A stretch of DNA of 64,000 nucleotides, taken from assembly GCF_031191185.1 (NCBI RefSeq), contig NZ_CP133465.1, positions 2,041,255 through 2,105,254 on the forward strand, read 5' to 3'. The notes under the pieces are model-generated. The model was not told the origin of the DNA and did no database searches. It saw only the letters and a program-made list of their open reading frames with translations. A program made the translations under genes and the position numbers. Shown here piece after piece: positions 54,962 through 63,538 of the stretch. The first letter of the stretch is position 1. Each line of letters opens with the position of its first letter. The DNA comes from Prevotella nigrescens. GTDB taxonomy: Bacteria; Bacteroidota; Bacteroidia; Bacteroidales; Bacteroidaceae.

Positions 54962-56404
54962 ATGAAAATTTCATTTGAAAATCCCGACAAACTGAATGGT
55001 CTTTTGACCATTGTTGTCGAAGAAGCAGATTACAAGGAAGAAGTTGAGAAGGCACTCAAAGACTATCGCAAGCGTGCAAATATTCCAGGTTTCCGTCCGG
55101 GACAAGTGCCAATGGGGTTGCTGAAACGCCAAGTTGGTCCACAAGTAAAGATGGATGCCATTAATAAAATCTTGGGTGAAAATCTTCAGAAATATATTGT
55201 AGACAACAAAATACATATGCTCGGACAACCTATGGCTTCTGAAACACAAGAAGCAGTAGAGCTTGAAAAGCCGGCTCCCTATACTTTTAAGTTCGACATC
55301 GCTATTGCACCGGAATTCAATATCGAACTTACAAGTAAGGATACTATTGACTACTACGATATAAAGGTAGACGACAAGCTCATTGACAAGCAGGTGGAAA
55401 TGTTCGCAAACCGTGCAGGACATTACGACAAGACGGAAGAATTCGACCCCGAAAAGCGTGATATGCTCAAGGGAGACCTTCGTGAACTCGATGAAAAAGG
55501 CAATACACTCGAAGGTGGTATCACCGTGGAAGGTGCTGTAATGATGCCTCAATATATTAAGGTAGAAGACCAAAGAAAACTTTTCGATGGCAGTAAGCTG
55601 GGCGATATTATCACTTTCAACCCACGCAAGGCCTATCCCGAAAATGACATAGAGATTGCTTCATTGTTGAAAATCGACCGTAAGGAGGTTGAAAAACATA
55701 CCGGCAACTTCTCATATCAGATTACTGAAATTACTCGCTTCGTAAATGCAGAGAACAATAAGGAGCTTTGGGACAGCGTTTACGGTCCGGACGCAAACAT
55801 CAACGACGAGGCTGCATTCCGTGCTGCCATTGCTGAAGGTGTAAGCAAGCAGCTCGAAAGAGACTCTGACTACCAGTTTATGATAGATGTACGTGCTTAT
55901 GCAGAGAAGAAAGTGGGCGACTTGCAATTTCCAGACGCGCTGTTGAAACGCATCATGCTTGCCAACAACAAAGACAAAGGTGCTGAATTTGTAGAGAAGA
56001 ACTACGAGGCAAGCATCAAGGAACTTAAGTGGCACCTCGTCAGAGACCAAATAGCAAAGGCTAACAACGTTAAGGTTGAAGACACCGACATACGCGAAAG
56101 TGCTGCACAGATGGCGCGTGCACAGTTTGCACAATACGGCATGAACAACGTTCCTGACGAATACGTGAACAACTACGTTGAGGAAATGATGAAGAAGCAC
56201 GAGAACATCGACTCATTCATTGAGGCTGCACTCGACCGTAAGCTCTCTGTTGCATTGAAATCTATTGTCAAGTTGAAGAAGAAGTCTGTTTCTCTCGACG
56301 AATTCAACAAGCTCATGATGCCTGCAGAAGAGGCTGCAGCAGAAAAGCCAGCAAAGGCAAAGAGAACCAAAAAGGCTGACAAAGCTGAAAAGGAAGAAAA
56401 GTAA
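54962..56404 (+). CDS. tig: Trigger factor
   Basis: 480 residues. The ribosome-binding N-terminal domain has the signature YRKRANIPGFRPGQVPMGLLKRQVG (about residues 35-60). A central region corresponding to the FKBP-type domain (about 150-250) is weakly conserved, as in Bacteroidetes. A long helical C-terminal chaperone domain ends in a lysine- and alanine-rich tail (AAAEKPAKAKRTKKADKAEKEEK). It binds nascent chains at the ribosome exit. It stands alone, not beside clpP, and is followed by a very strong terminator. Confidence 0.92.
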   Translation: MKISFENPDKLNGLLTIVVEEADYKEEVEKALKDYRKRANIPGFRPGQVPMGLLKRQVGPQVKMDAINKILGENLQKYIVDNKIHMLGQPMASETQEAVELEKPAPYTFKFDIAIAPEFNIELTSKDTIDYYDIKVDDKLIDKQVEMFANRAGHYDKTEEFDPEKRDMLKGDLRELDEKGNTLEGGITVEGAVMMPQYIKVEDQRKLFDGSKLGDIITFNPRKAYPENDIEIASLLKIDRKEVEKHTGNFSYQITEITRFVNAENNKELWDSVYGPDANINDEAAFRAAIAEGVSKQLERDSDYQFMIDVRAYAEKKVGDLQFPDALLKRIMLANNKDKGAEFVEKNYEASIKELKWHLVRDQIAKANNVKVEDTDIRESAAQMARAQFAQYGMNNVPDEYVNNYVEEMMKKHENIDSFIEAALDRKLSVALKSIVKLKKKSVSLDEFNKLMMPAEEAAAEKPAKAKRTKKADKAEKEEK

Positions 56405-56467
56405 GCCAATGCCTACAAACCATTAACGCTTGTGCCCTGCACAGCAAATAATGGGTATAGAATAATA

Positions 56468-56530
56468 AAAGCAATATCCTTTCCACAAACTTTCAAACAA
56501 GAAAGCTGTTGGAAAGGATATTGCTTTTTT
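56468..56530 (+). terminator. Terminator of tig
   Basis: An 18-bp near-perfect stem (56468-56485 with 56510-56527, GCAATATCCTTTCCA and complement) ends in TTTTTT, 64 bp after the tig stop. The complementary A run on the left allows bidirectional use. Confidence 0.85.
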
Positions 56531-56786
56531 ATGTTTTACAGAGTATTGCCCAGTCTTTTAAATAATAGAAACGCAGGTTCAGCAGAATTTTATTTCAGAA
56601 AATAATTTTCTTTTTTTATTGCTAAAGTCAGAAACAGAAAGTATATTCAATACGCAAAACATAAATTCTATAATTTGCATTACAGATAAGGGCGTAATTT
56701 TATCACGGTTCTGACACTACTTCGTGGTCAATAGCAATTATATGGCACCCATAATTTAAGTAAAACAAAACAACCTTCATTCAAGC

Positions 56787-56920
56787 AAAGATAATTTAAT
56801 TTAAAAGTGATAGGAATGTATTTGTGTTGTGAAAGCATTGGTTTTACATTATAAAACAGCCGATATTGCAACGCAGAAATACAGTTGCTGCTTTTAAACA
56901 GAATATTCTTTACAAAGCAA
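56787..56920. repeat. 22-bp-period degenerate array F with leader
   Basis: A leader CAAAGATAATTTAATTTAAA (56787-56806) and then units at 56821 (TTTGTGTTGTG), 56843 (TTTACATTATA) and 56865 (ATTGCAACGC), 22 bp apart, followed by less regular TTTTAAACAG and TTTACAAAGC elements. It lies between the tig terminator and the DedA gene; no gene is supported in 56531-57067. Confidence 0.6.
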
Positions 56921-57067
56921 AAATTGTCTTTAGCGTCTATCGCAATCAGATGAAGGGGAAACGATTTCGCAAACAAACATCTATGAATTAATTATTCTGA
57001 CCTAAAAAAATAGAATAGGAAAGGCATCTAATTCGAAAACAGAGGACAAGAGACAAAGCCACCATGA

Positions 57068-57108
57068 AAAGCGAGTGCATTGGATTAAACCTGTGATACA
57101 CTCGCTTT
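57068..57108 (-). terminator. Hairpin after DedA gene
   Basis: AAAGCGAGTG (57068-57077) and CACTCGCTTT (57099-57108) form a perfect 10-bp stem 6 bp after the DedA stop. On the minus strand the stem ends CGCTTTTC, a modest T tail. It probably ends the glyS-FKBP-MATE-DedA transcript. Confidence 0.7.
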
Positions 57109-57113
57109 CTATT

Positions 57114-57749
57114 CTACTTTTTGTCTGCTTTTGCTTTCTTAATGTAGGTTCTAATCACAAAATAAACAACGACTAAAGCTACAACTATCAGGATACCGTC
57201 CTTGATATAGTCGTTATATTCCTCTATTTTTACAGTGAGCTGATTTTCGGGAACTACAGAATGGAGATACCAACCAAGTGTTGCAAGCACGCAGTTCCAC
57301 AGTCCTGAACCGATAGCGGTATAAAAAATGAACTTCCAAAAAGTCATTTTCGACAAGCCCGCAGGTATCGAAATGATTTGTCGGATACCGGGAATAAGTC
57401 GCCCTGTAAGGGTTGCTATAACACCATGGTCGTAGAAATACTTCTCTCCAGCCTTTACTTTGTCTTCGTTCAGCAGGCAAAGGTGCCCCAATTTACTGTT
57501 GGCAAAGCGGTACACAATAGGCCTGCCAAGGTAATAAGCCGCGATATAGTTGGTTGTTGAACCTGCAACTGCGCCCAATGTGGCAATTATAACCACCCAG
57601 AACACGTTAAGATGCCCTGCCGCAGCGTGATAGGCAGCGGGAGAAACGATGAGTTCGGAAGGGAAAGGGATAACTGTTCCTTCGATATACATACCGAGGA
57701 AGATTGTCCAATAATTAAGTGTGTCTAAGAGAGACGAAAACCAATGCAT
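57114..57749 (-). CDS. DedA-family inner-membrane protein
   Basis: 211 residues. DedA/VTT features are visible: IEGTVIPFPSELIVSPAAYHAAAGHLNV near the start, the ALGAVAGSTTNYIAAYYLGRPIVYRF stretch, and the conserved TGRLIPGIRQIISIPAGLSKM segment with arginine-rich loops. Four to five hydrophobic helices are present and the C-terminus is lysine-rich. The family includes flippases for undecaprenyl phosphate and phosphatidylethanolamine; the substrate here is not known. It starts 35 bp after the MATE gene. Confidence 0.9.
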   Translation of the reverse strand: MHWFSSLLDTLNYWTIFLGMYIEGTVIPFPSELIVSPAAYHAAAGHLNVFWVVIIATLGAVAGSTTNYIAAYYLGRPIVYRFANSKLGHLCLLNEDKVKAGEKYFYDHGVIATLTGRLIPGIRQIISIPAGLSKMTFWKFIFYTAIGSGLWNCVLATLGWYLHSVVPENQLTVKIEEYNDYIKDGILIVVALVVVYFVIRTYIKKAKADKK

Positions 57750-57784
57750 TTTAAAATATTTCTTTTAATAATGTAATTCTGTAT

Positions 57785-59242
57785 TTATGAAACTGTCGCT
57801 TGTTCTGTTTGTGGGGTGTCGGCAATATTTCTCAGCCAACTGCCACGGTAAATCCGTATCAAGAACATAGAACCACGGAACGTAAGTTCTACTGCCATTG
57901 CAAACCAAACACCACGCAAGCCATAGGTGGAAGCGAGGGCATAAGCCAGCGTAAGGCGCACGAACCACATAGAGCCAAGGTTGATTAGCGACGGTTTGAA
58001 CGTGTCGCCGGCACCAACACATACGCTATAAGCCACGATGGCTGCAGCAAAGAATGGTTCGGCAAAGGCTTCAATGCGCAGGACGGCAACACCCAACTCT
58101 CTGATTTCGGACACAGGCGAGAGCATTCCTATCATTTCGGGAGCGAAGATATACATAACCACGCCCATAAACGCCATAACTGCCATACCGATGAAGATAG
58201 TCATATAGGCAAAACTCTTGCAAAGCTCTTTCCGTTTCGCTCCGACACTTTGTCCGACAAGCGTCGTTGCTGCTTCGGCAATACCGTAACCCGGCATATA
58301 ACACAGGCTTTCGGCTGTTACGGCAAACGAGTTGGCGGCAATGGCAAAGTTGCCCAAGGGTGCGACAATCATAGTAGAAACCACTTGTGCGCCATTCATC
58401 AGAAGGTATTGCATCGCCATAGGCGCACCTATCTTTACAGCGTGAATGATATAATCCCACACCCATACAAAACGTTTGGTGTCGAGCTTCCACGCCAATA
58501 TAGGACTTCGGAAGATAGCAAAATAGATTAAAGGAATGGCAGCTACGACAAACGACAGTAGCGTACCGATGGCAGCACCCTTCACTCCTAAACCAAATCC
58601 GAACATTTCAAACTGAAATCCCAATATGGTAAGTGGGCGCGTAGGAAAGATTAAGATGAAGTTAAAGACCACGTCCATAACGCACATCAACACGGAGATA
58701 AGGCTTGGGTGGCGCATATCGCCCGAAACTTTCAACATTGCAGCCGACAAATACTCTACCAAATGCACTGGCACTGCAAACGAAAAGATGAGAAAGTAGA
58801 TGGAAGCGTCGTGCTGAATGTCGGCACCACCGCCCAACCAACGGGGCAACGGCGTAGCCAACAGTGCCGCAACAGCCATCAGTACAAGACTGAAAGCCAA
58901 ACCAAAGATATAGCCGTGCCGCATTACGGCGCGCGCTTTCTCGAAGTCGTTGGCTCCAATGAAGTGTGCAGCTTGCACCGAAAAGCCCATTCCGCCCGCT
59001 GCAACCAACGAACCAAAGAGCCAGGTGGCAGGTTCTACCAAACCGATTGAAGCCGAAGCGGCTGCTCCTAACGAACCTACCATCGAGGCGTCGATGTAGA
59101 ACATCATAACAGTAGTAACCTGTGCGAGAATGGACGGAATACTTAATTGGACGATGAGATTTAACTTCTCGCCCATCGTCATAGAACTGCCATTCCTGAT
59201 TTTCTCTAAGAGCGCATCGGTTACAGTCTTGCTGAACACCAT
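57785..59242 (-). CDS. MATE-family efflux transporter
   Basis: 485 residues with about 12 hydrophobic segments. The MATE pattern is visible in both halves (LIVQLSIPSILAQVTTVMMFYIDASMVGSLGAAASASIGLVEPATW; GAPMAMQYLLMNGAQVVSTMIVAPLGNFAIAANSFAVTAESLCYMPGYGIAEAATTLVGQSVGAKRKE). It probably exports drugs or metabolites with Na+ or H+. It lies 75 bp after the FKBP gene and 35 bp before the DedA gene in one direction. Confidence 0.93.
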   Translation of the reverse strand: MVFSKTVTDALLEKIRNGSSMTMGEKLNLIVQLSIPSILAQVTTVMMFYIDASMVGSLGAAASASIGLVEPATWLFGSLVAAGGMGFSVQAAHFIGANDFEKARAVMRHGYIFGLAFSLVLMAVAALLATPLPRWLGGGADIQHDASIYFLIFSFAVPVHLVEYLSAAMLKVSGDMRHPSLISVLMCVMDVVFNFILIFPTRPLTILGFQFEMFGFGLGVKGAAIGTLLSFVVAAIPLIYFAIFRSPILAWKLDTKRFVWVWDYIIHAVKIGAPMAMQYLLMNGAQVVSTMIVAPLGNFAIAANSFAVTAESLCYMPGYGIAEAATTLVGQSVGAKRKELCKSFAYMTIFIGMAVMAFMGVVMYIFAPEMIGMLSPVSEIRELGVAVLRIEAFAEPFFAAAIVAYSVCVGAGDTFKPSLINLGSMWFVRLTLAYALASTYGLRGVWFAMAVELTFRGSMFLIRIYRGSWLRNIADTPQTEQATVS

Positions 59243-59317
59243 AATATATAAGGTAGGGTTGTAAAGGCAGACAGTATGCCCACCGTAAGTCTTCGCTGAG
59301 AGTTGGTTGGTATATCC

Positions 59318-60010
59318 TTAAATAATATCGGGAACCTTTGTTCCTGCTCTGTAATAAGCGTGCAGGCGCAAATCGAAAATCAAGTTGGAATAAGCTGGAA
59401 TAGAACCGCTCTTGCTTGAGCCATATCCTAACTGATAAGGAATGTAAACCACCCAATGGTCGCCGATGTGCATATTCTGCAAGGCAGTAGCAACTCCATC
59501 AATAACACTTCCCTTTTCACCGCCGACCAAAAGCTGAGCTGGGCGTGATGTTTGTGGATTAAACACCAAACCATTGCCCCCCCAACTGCTATCGAACATC
59601 AGTCCTGCAGTATAAGTTGGTGAAGGTATGAGACGTCCTTGATAGTGCACTAACACCGAATCGGTATACAAAGGAGAGCCAGAACCAGTACCTTTCTCTA
59701 ACTCGTGCACAATAATATAGTTTTCTGGTGTATAGCTTTTTGTTCCATCTCGTTTCTCTTGACTTTGATAAGTATAACTTAAGAGGAGTTTCCAAGAAGT
59801 ATCACCATTGGCTATTTTCTGTTGCGTTATGTTGTAAAGATCGGTCCAATACTTTGTATTTTTGCTCTTCCAATTTGCAAATTCATCTGTATCTTTTTCG
59901 TTTTCAGAACAAGAAGACAGTAAGCCAACCGATGTTATAGCGGCAAACAACAGCACTACAGAAAAGAGAAAGCGATGTAGTTGCATTCTTAATTTATTAT
60001 TATTTTGCAT
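59318..60010 (-). CDS. FKBP-type peptidyl-prolyl isomerase lipoprotein
   Basis: 230 residues with a lipoprotein signal (FLFSVVLLFAAITSVGLLSSC). The FKBP domain lies at about residues 115-225 (SVLVHYQGRLIPSPTYTAGLMFDSSW, SVIDGVATALQNMHIGDHWVVYIPYQLGYGSSKSGSIPAYSNLIFDLRLHAY), with the usual GLMFDSS and PYxxGYG motifs. An alternative start at the ATG at 59986 would remove eight residues before the hydrophobic core. It folds proteins in the periplasm or at the outer membrane. It starts 28 bp after glyS. Confidence 0.92.
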   Translation of the reverse strand: MQNNNKLRMQLHRFLFSVVLLFAAITSVGLLSSCSENEKDTDEFANWKSKNTKYWTDLYNITQQKIANGDTSWKLLLSYTYQSQEKRDGTKSYTPENYIIVHELEKGTGSGSPLYTDSVLVHYQGRLIPSPTYTAGLMFDSSWGGNGLVFNPQTSRPAQLLVGGEKGSVIDGVATALQNMHIGDHWVVYIPYQLGYGSSKSGSIPAYSNLIFDLRLHAYYRAGTKVPDII

Positions 60011-60038
60011 GATTTTTATTCTATCGTGAATATAAGTC

Positions 60039-61589
60039 TTATTCCTTCACATCGAGTTTCTTCAACAGTGAAGTTATGGAAACGCGGTCTTCAATGATTT
60101 CACGCAACCTTTCAATGGGCACACGCTCTTGTTTCATAGAGTCGCGGTAGCGCAAAGTAACGGTATTATCGGTAAGCGTGTCGCCATCAACAGTAATGCA
60201 GAAAGGCGTACCAATGGCATCTTGGCGACGATAACGCTTGCCAATAGAGTCCTTTGCCTCAATGGTGGTGTTGAAGTGGAACTTCAAATCGTCCATAATC
60301 TCTTGTGCCTTCTCCGGCAGACCGTCCTTATTGACCAACGGAAGCACTGCACACTTAACTGGAGCCAACGGTTCTGGCAAACTCAAAACGATGCGGCTTG
60401 AACCATTTTCAAGCTGTTCTTCGGTGTAGCTGTGGCACATAATGCTCAGGAACATGCGGTCTACCCCGATAGAAGTCTCTACAACGTAAGGCGTGTAGCT
60501 CTCGTTGCGCTCAGGATCGAAGTATTTTATCTGTCTGCCAGAGTACTTTTCGTGCTGTGAGAGGTCGAAATCGGTGCGCGAGTGGATACCTTCTACTTCC
60601 TTGAAACCGAATGGCATATGAAACTCGATGTCTGTTGCAGCATTTGCATAGTGCGCTAACTTTTCGTGGTCGTGGTAGCGATAGTTCTCGTCGCCCATAC
60701 CAAGCGCCTCGTGCCAAGCTAAACGGTGCTGCTTCCAGTAGTTGAACCATTTCATTTCCGTGCCTGGTTGGCAGAAGAATTGCATCTCCATTTGTTCAAA
60801 TTCGCGCATGCGGAACACGAACTGACGGGCTACTATCTCGTTGCGGAAAGCCTTTCCAATCTGTGCAATACCGAACGGCAGCTTCATACGACCAGTCTTC
60901 TGAACATTCAAGAAGTTCACAAAGATACCTTGTGCAGTCTCCGGACGTAGGTAAATCTTGCTCGACGAGTCGGCAGAAGCACCTATTTCGGTTGAGAACA
61001 TCAGGTTGAACTGTCGCACATCGGTCCAGTTCTTTGTTCCGCTGATAGGGTCTACGATACCTTCATCGAGTATAATTTGTCGCAGTTCCGCAAAGTCTGA
61101 AGCCTCCATAGCCTTAGCATAACGTGCATGAAGCTCGTCGTGCTTGTGCTGATGCTCCAACACACGAGGATTGGTGGCACGGAATTTGGCTTCATCAAAG
61201 CTGTCGCCGAATTTCTTTGCAGCCTTGGCAACCTCCTTATCTATCTTTTCTTCGTACTTGCCGAGCTGATCTTCTATCAGCACATCGGCTCTATAACGTT
61301 TCTTTGAGTCACGATTGTCAATCAAAGGGTCATTGAAGGCATCAACGTGGCCGCTTGCTTTCCATATCGTAGGGTGCATGAAGATGGACGAATCGATACC
61401 AACGATGTTGTTGTGGAGCAGCACCATTGACTGCCACCAATACTGTTTGATGTTGTTCTTAAGTTCTACACCGTTCTGACCGTAGTCATAAACCGCTGCA
61501 AGACCATCGTATATATCGCTACTTGGAAAAACAAAACCATATTCTTTGCAATGGCTTACTATCTTTTTAAACGTATCCTCCTGTGCCAT
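60039..61589 (-). CDS. glyS: Glycyl-tRNA synthetase (dimeric class II)
   Basis: 516 residues. Features of the alpha2 type are visible: GFVFPSSDIYDGLAAVYDYGQNGVELKNNIKQYWW at the start, motif 2 (FRNEIVARQFVFRMREFEQMEMQFF), LRPETAQGIFVNF, and a motif 3 region with SIGVDRMFLSIMCHSYTEE. The anticodon-binding domain follows (LAPVKCAVLPLVNKDGLPEKAQEIMDDL). It charges tRNA-Gly. First gene of a run followed by an FKBP isomerase, MATE and DedA. Confidence 0.97.
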   Translation of the reverse strand: MAQEDTFKKIVSHCKEYGFVFPSSDIYDGLAAVYDYGQNGVELKNNIKQYWWQSMVLLHNNIVGIDSSIFMHPTIWKASGHVDAFNDPLIDNRDSKKRYRADVLIEDQLGKYEEKIDKEVAKAAKKFGDSFDEAKFRATNPRVLEHQHKHDELHARYAKAMEASDFAELRQIILDEGIVDPISGTKNWTDVRQFNLMFSTEIGASADSSSKIYLRPETAQGIFVNFLNVQKTGRMKLPFGIAQIGKAFRNEIVARQFVFRMREFEQMEMQFFCQPGTEMKWFNYWKQHRLAWHEALGMGDENYRYHDHEKLAHYANAATDIEFHMPFGFKEVEGIHSRTDFDLSQHEKYSGRQIKYFDPERNESYTPYVVETSIGVDRMFLSIMCHSYTEEQLENGSSRIVLSLPEPLAPVKCAVLPLVNKDGLPEKAQEIMDDLKFHFNTTIEAKDSIGKRYRRQDAIGTPFCITVDGDTLTDNTVTLRYRDSMKQERVPIERLREIIEDRVSITSLLKKLDVKE

Positions 61590-61628
61590 AATATATTTCT
61601 TTTATCTCTGTTTGTTCGGAATTTGGTA

Positions 61629-61636
61629 CAAAGTTA
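61629..61636 (-). promoter_or_regulatory. -7 element before glyS
   Basis: TAACTTTG on the minus strand, 40 bp before the glyS ATG. A TTG is present only 16 bp upstream, closer than the optimum, so the call is partial. Confidence 0.45.
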
Positions 61637-62117
61637 CGGCTTTTTAATGAAACAAGGGTACTAATAAGTATGAAAGTTTGCGAAACAAGCATATTACAAA
61701 ACCTTTTGCAACATTATTCGTATACCAAATAAACGTCTCTTTCGCAAGTATAAGATATATCTTCAAACTTCTCATCACAGATACCGTTCTATAAAAATGG
61801 GTAACCCAAGTTTTTTATAATAGGAACAAAGAAAAAAGGAAACATAATTCATTGTCTTTGCTAACGTCTATCATTTATTAGATTAAGGTCAGTCTTTTGA
61901 GTACATTTATGCTACCTATGGATAAAGACAGATAGACTAAAAGTATTAAGGTTCAAATTCCTTCAAGAAATTCCATCTGTATTACAATATAAGCCGACTA
62001 AATCAAGACAGATTTTACATTAAAGTTGTAAATAGTTTTTGACATTGAAAACAATCACTTCACTTTGTACGCAATCTCGTTAAAATATAGAGTTTCCTCC
62101 CAAAGTATAAGTAGTCA
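61637..62117. other. Intergenic stretch between glyS and insertion sequence
   Basis: AT-rich, no supported gene. A few TTTTGC/TTTCGC elements near 61701 and 61741 look like a decayed 22-bp array. GGTTCAAATTCC near 61951 resembles a tRNA T-loop but no acceptor or anticodon stems can be paired around it. Confidence 0.4.
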
Positions 62118-63538
62118 TCCCTTAAAAACTATATTTCAGCATAGAGCTTGTACTAGCAAACTCTATGCTGATTCTTTTTATAAGGTACAAAAGAACTCTC
62201 ATAGCTCTTTTGAAGTTATATGCTGCGGCAGCTAATAATACATTGATAGCATCTCCTTTGACACCTTTATAAAAGTTGCGAGATAATCGGTGGTCTTCTT
62301 TAAGATGTCCTATCGTTGGCTCTATACCAGCTCGTTTACAAAATAGTTTGTGTTTCTTTCTCTTTTGGTAGTAGCTGTCTTTAGCTTTAGGAGTGTCTGG
62401 GATGAGTATCTTTGTCTGCCCCATCTGCTTTATACCTCCTATACCCTCTATCTCCTGCTAACTTATCAACCTGCCTTCCTGTCATCCTTTGGGTTTGTTC
62501 TAGCGTCTTTTCGATAGTATGCCCATCATATTCATTCCTAAAAGAACATGCACCAAGAATAAGTCCTGACCATGAGCGAAGAATAGATACTTTATTGCCA
62601 AACTCATATTGCTTATGGTCCTTACCCTTGCTGACGCAAACTACATCTGGTTCGTGCAGAGAATATACTTTGTTCTTTGACTTCCTATTCTGAGAAAGAA
62701 CTCTGTAATATAGCTCAAACATCTTCTCATATCCTTTCCTTCCCACAAGATTACGCTCTAGCTCTCTTACTAATCTACCTGCTATGGTCTTCAGTTGCCT
62801 ATCTGCCTTAAGAGCTTTCTTACGATTCTTGGGATGATTACGAAAACGTTGGGAACGGTAAATTCCTTTCAAGGTACGCGTATAACTCTGTCGTAGAGGG
62901 AGACAATTGTCATGAACTATCTTCAGAACGTTTTTGATTATCTTTTTATGCAACTTCGCATCTGTAGGATAGGTTATATTCTTCTCCTGCACGGTAGAAT
63001 CAATGAAAGCCGTATCAAAATGATCTTCGTTATCATGGTCAGTATTAATGCGGATGCTCTCGGCTAATATTAACTCCATACCTTTCTCACCTATACGATT
63101 TCTGAAATGAACTAACTCGGAAGCGTCACAGGGCTCTTTTGGCATAAATTCAAGTCCACCACAGAAATATTGGTAGTAAGCATTCTCGCTCCATTGAGAA
63201 ACCACCATTTCATCTGACACATTACGCAAATGTTTTAAAATTAAAAGACCACACATCAAGCGAATAGCATGGGCAGGGCGACCATTAGTGCTGCAATACA
63301 AAGGAGAAAAAGCATTTTCAAAACATTCCCAATTAATCTTATTACTAAGTTGGAAAAGGGGATGTTCATGGCTAAGCATGTCCTCTAAAGAAGAGAACAT
63401 AGAAAGCTGTTTGGATGTACGTTTAAGCATAAATATCTGCAAGATTTATAATGTAAAGGTACAAAAACTTGCAGATATGAGCAAATAATTTACAGGATAA
63501 TATACTATGAATCAGGAGAATATTAGGTTTTTAAGGGA
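62118..63538 (-). mobile_element. IS5-type insertion sequence
   Basis: An element of about 1.42 kb bounded by perfect 12-bp terminal inverted repeats: TCCCTTAAAAAC at 62118-62129 and GTTTTTAAGGGA at 63527-63538. It contains one transposase gene on the minus strand, interrupted by a frameshift. AAGTAG occurs near both sides (62109 and 63544) but not at equal distances from the repeats, so I do not claim a target-site duplication. The ends could extend a few bases beyond those given. Confidence 0.8.
62122..63430 (-). pseudogene. Frameshifted IS5-family (DDE) transposase
   Basis: The start is the ATG at 63430 (MLKRTSKQLSMFSSLEDML). The N-terminal DUF772-type region (LFQLSNKINWECFENAFSPLYCSTNGRPAHAIRLMCGLLIL) is followed by the DDE core: Asp in AFIDSTVQEKN, Asp in LAGDRGYR, and Glu in RAGIEPTIGHLKEDHR, which fits the R-x3-E-x6-K signature. 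Reading shifts near 62435-62441, where TATAGGAGGTATAAAG appears to carry one extra base. Removing it restores DRGYRGIKQMGQTKILIPD and joins the two frames (63430-62387 and 62424-62122). It is probably inactive unless the shift is bypassed; AGGAGG also sits 10 nt before an ATG that opens the second frame. Confidence 0.85.

Noticed and set aside
58662..59456. 264-codon minus-strand frame overlapping the MATE gene
   Set aside because: It overlaps the well-supported MATE protein in another frame and its translation is Arg/Tyr/Phe-rich without domains.
61950..61962. GGTTCAAATTCC, similar to a tRNA T-loop
   Set aside because: No acceptor, D or anticodon stems can be paired in the flanking bases.
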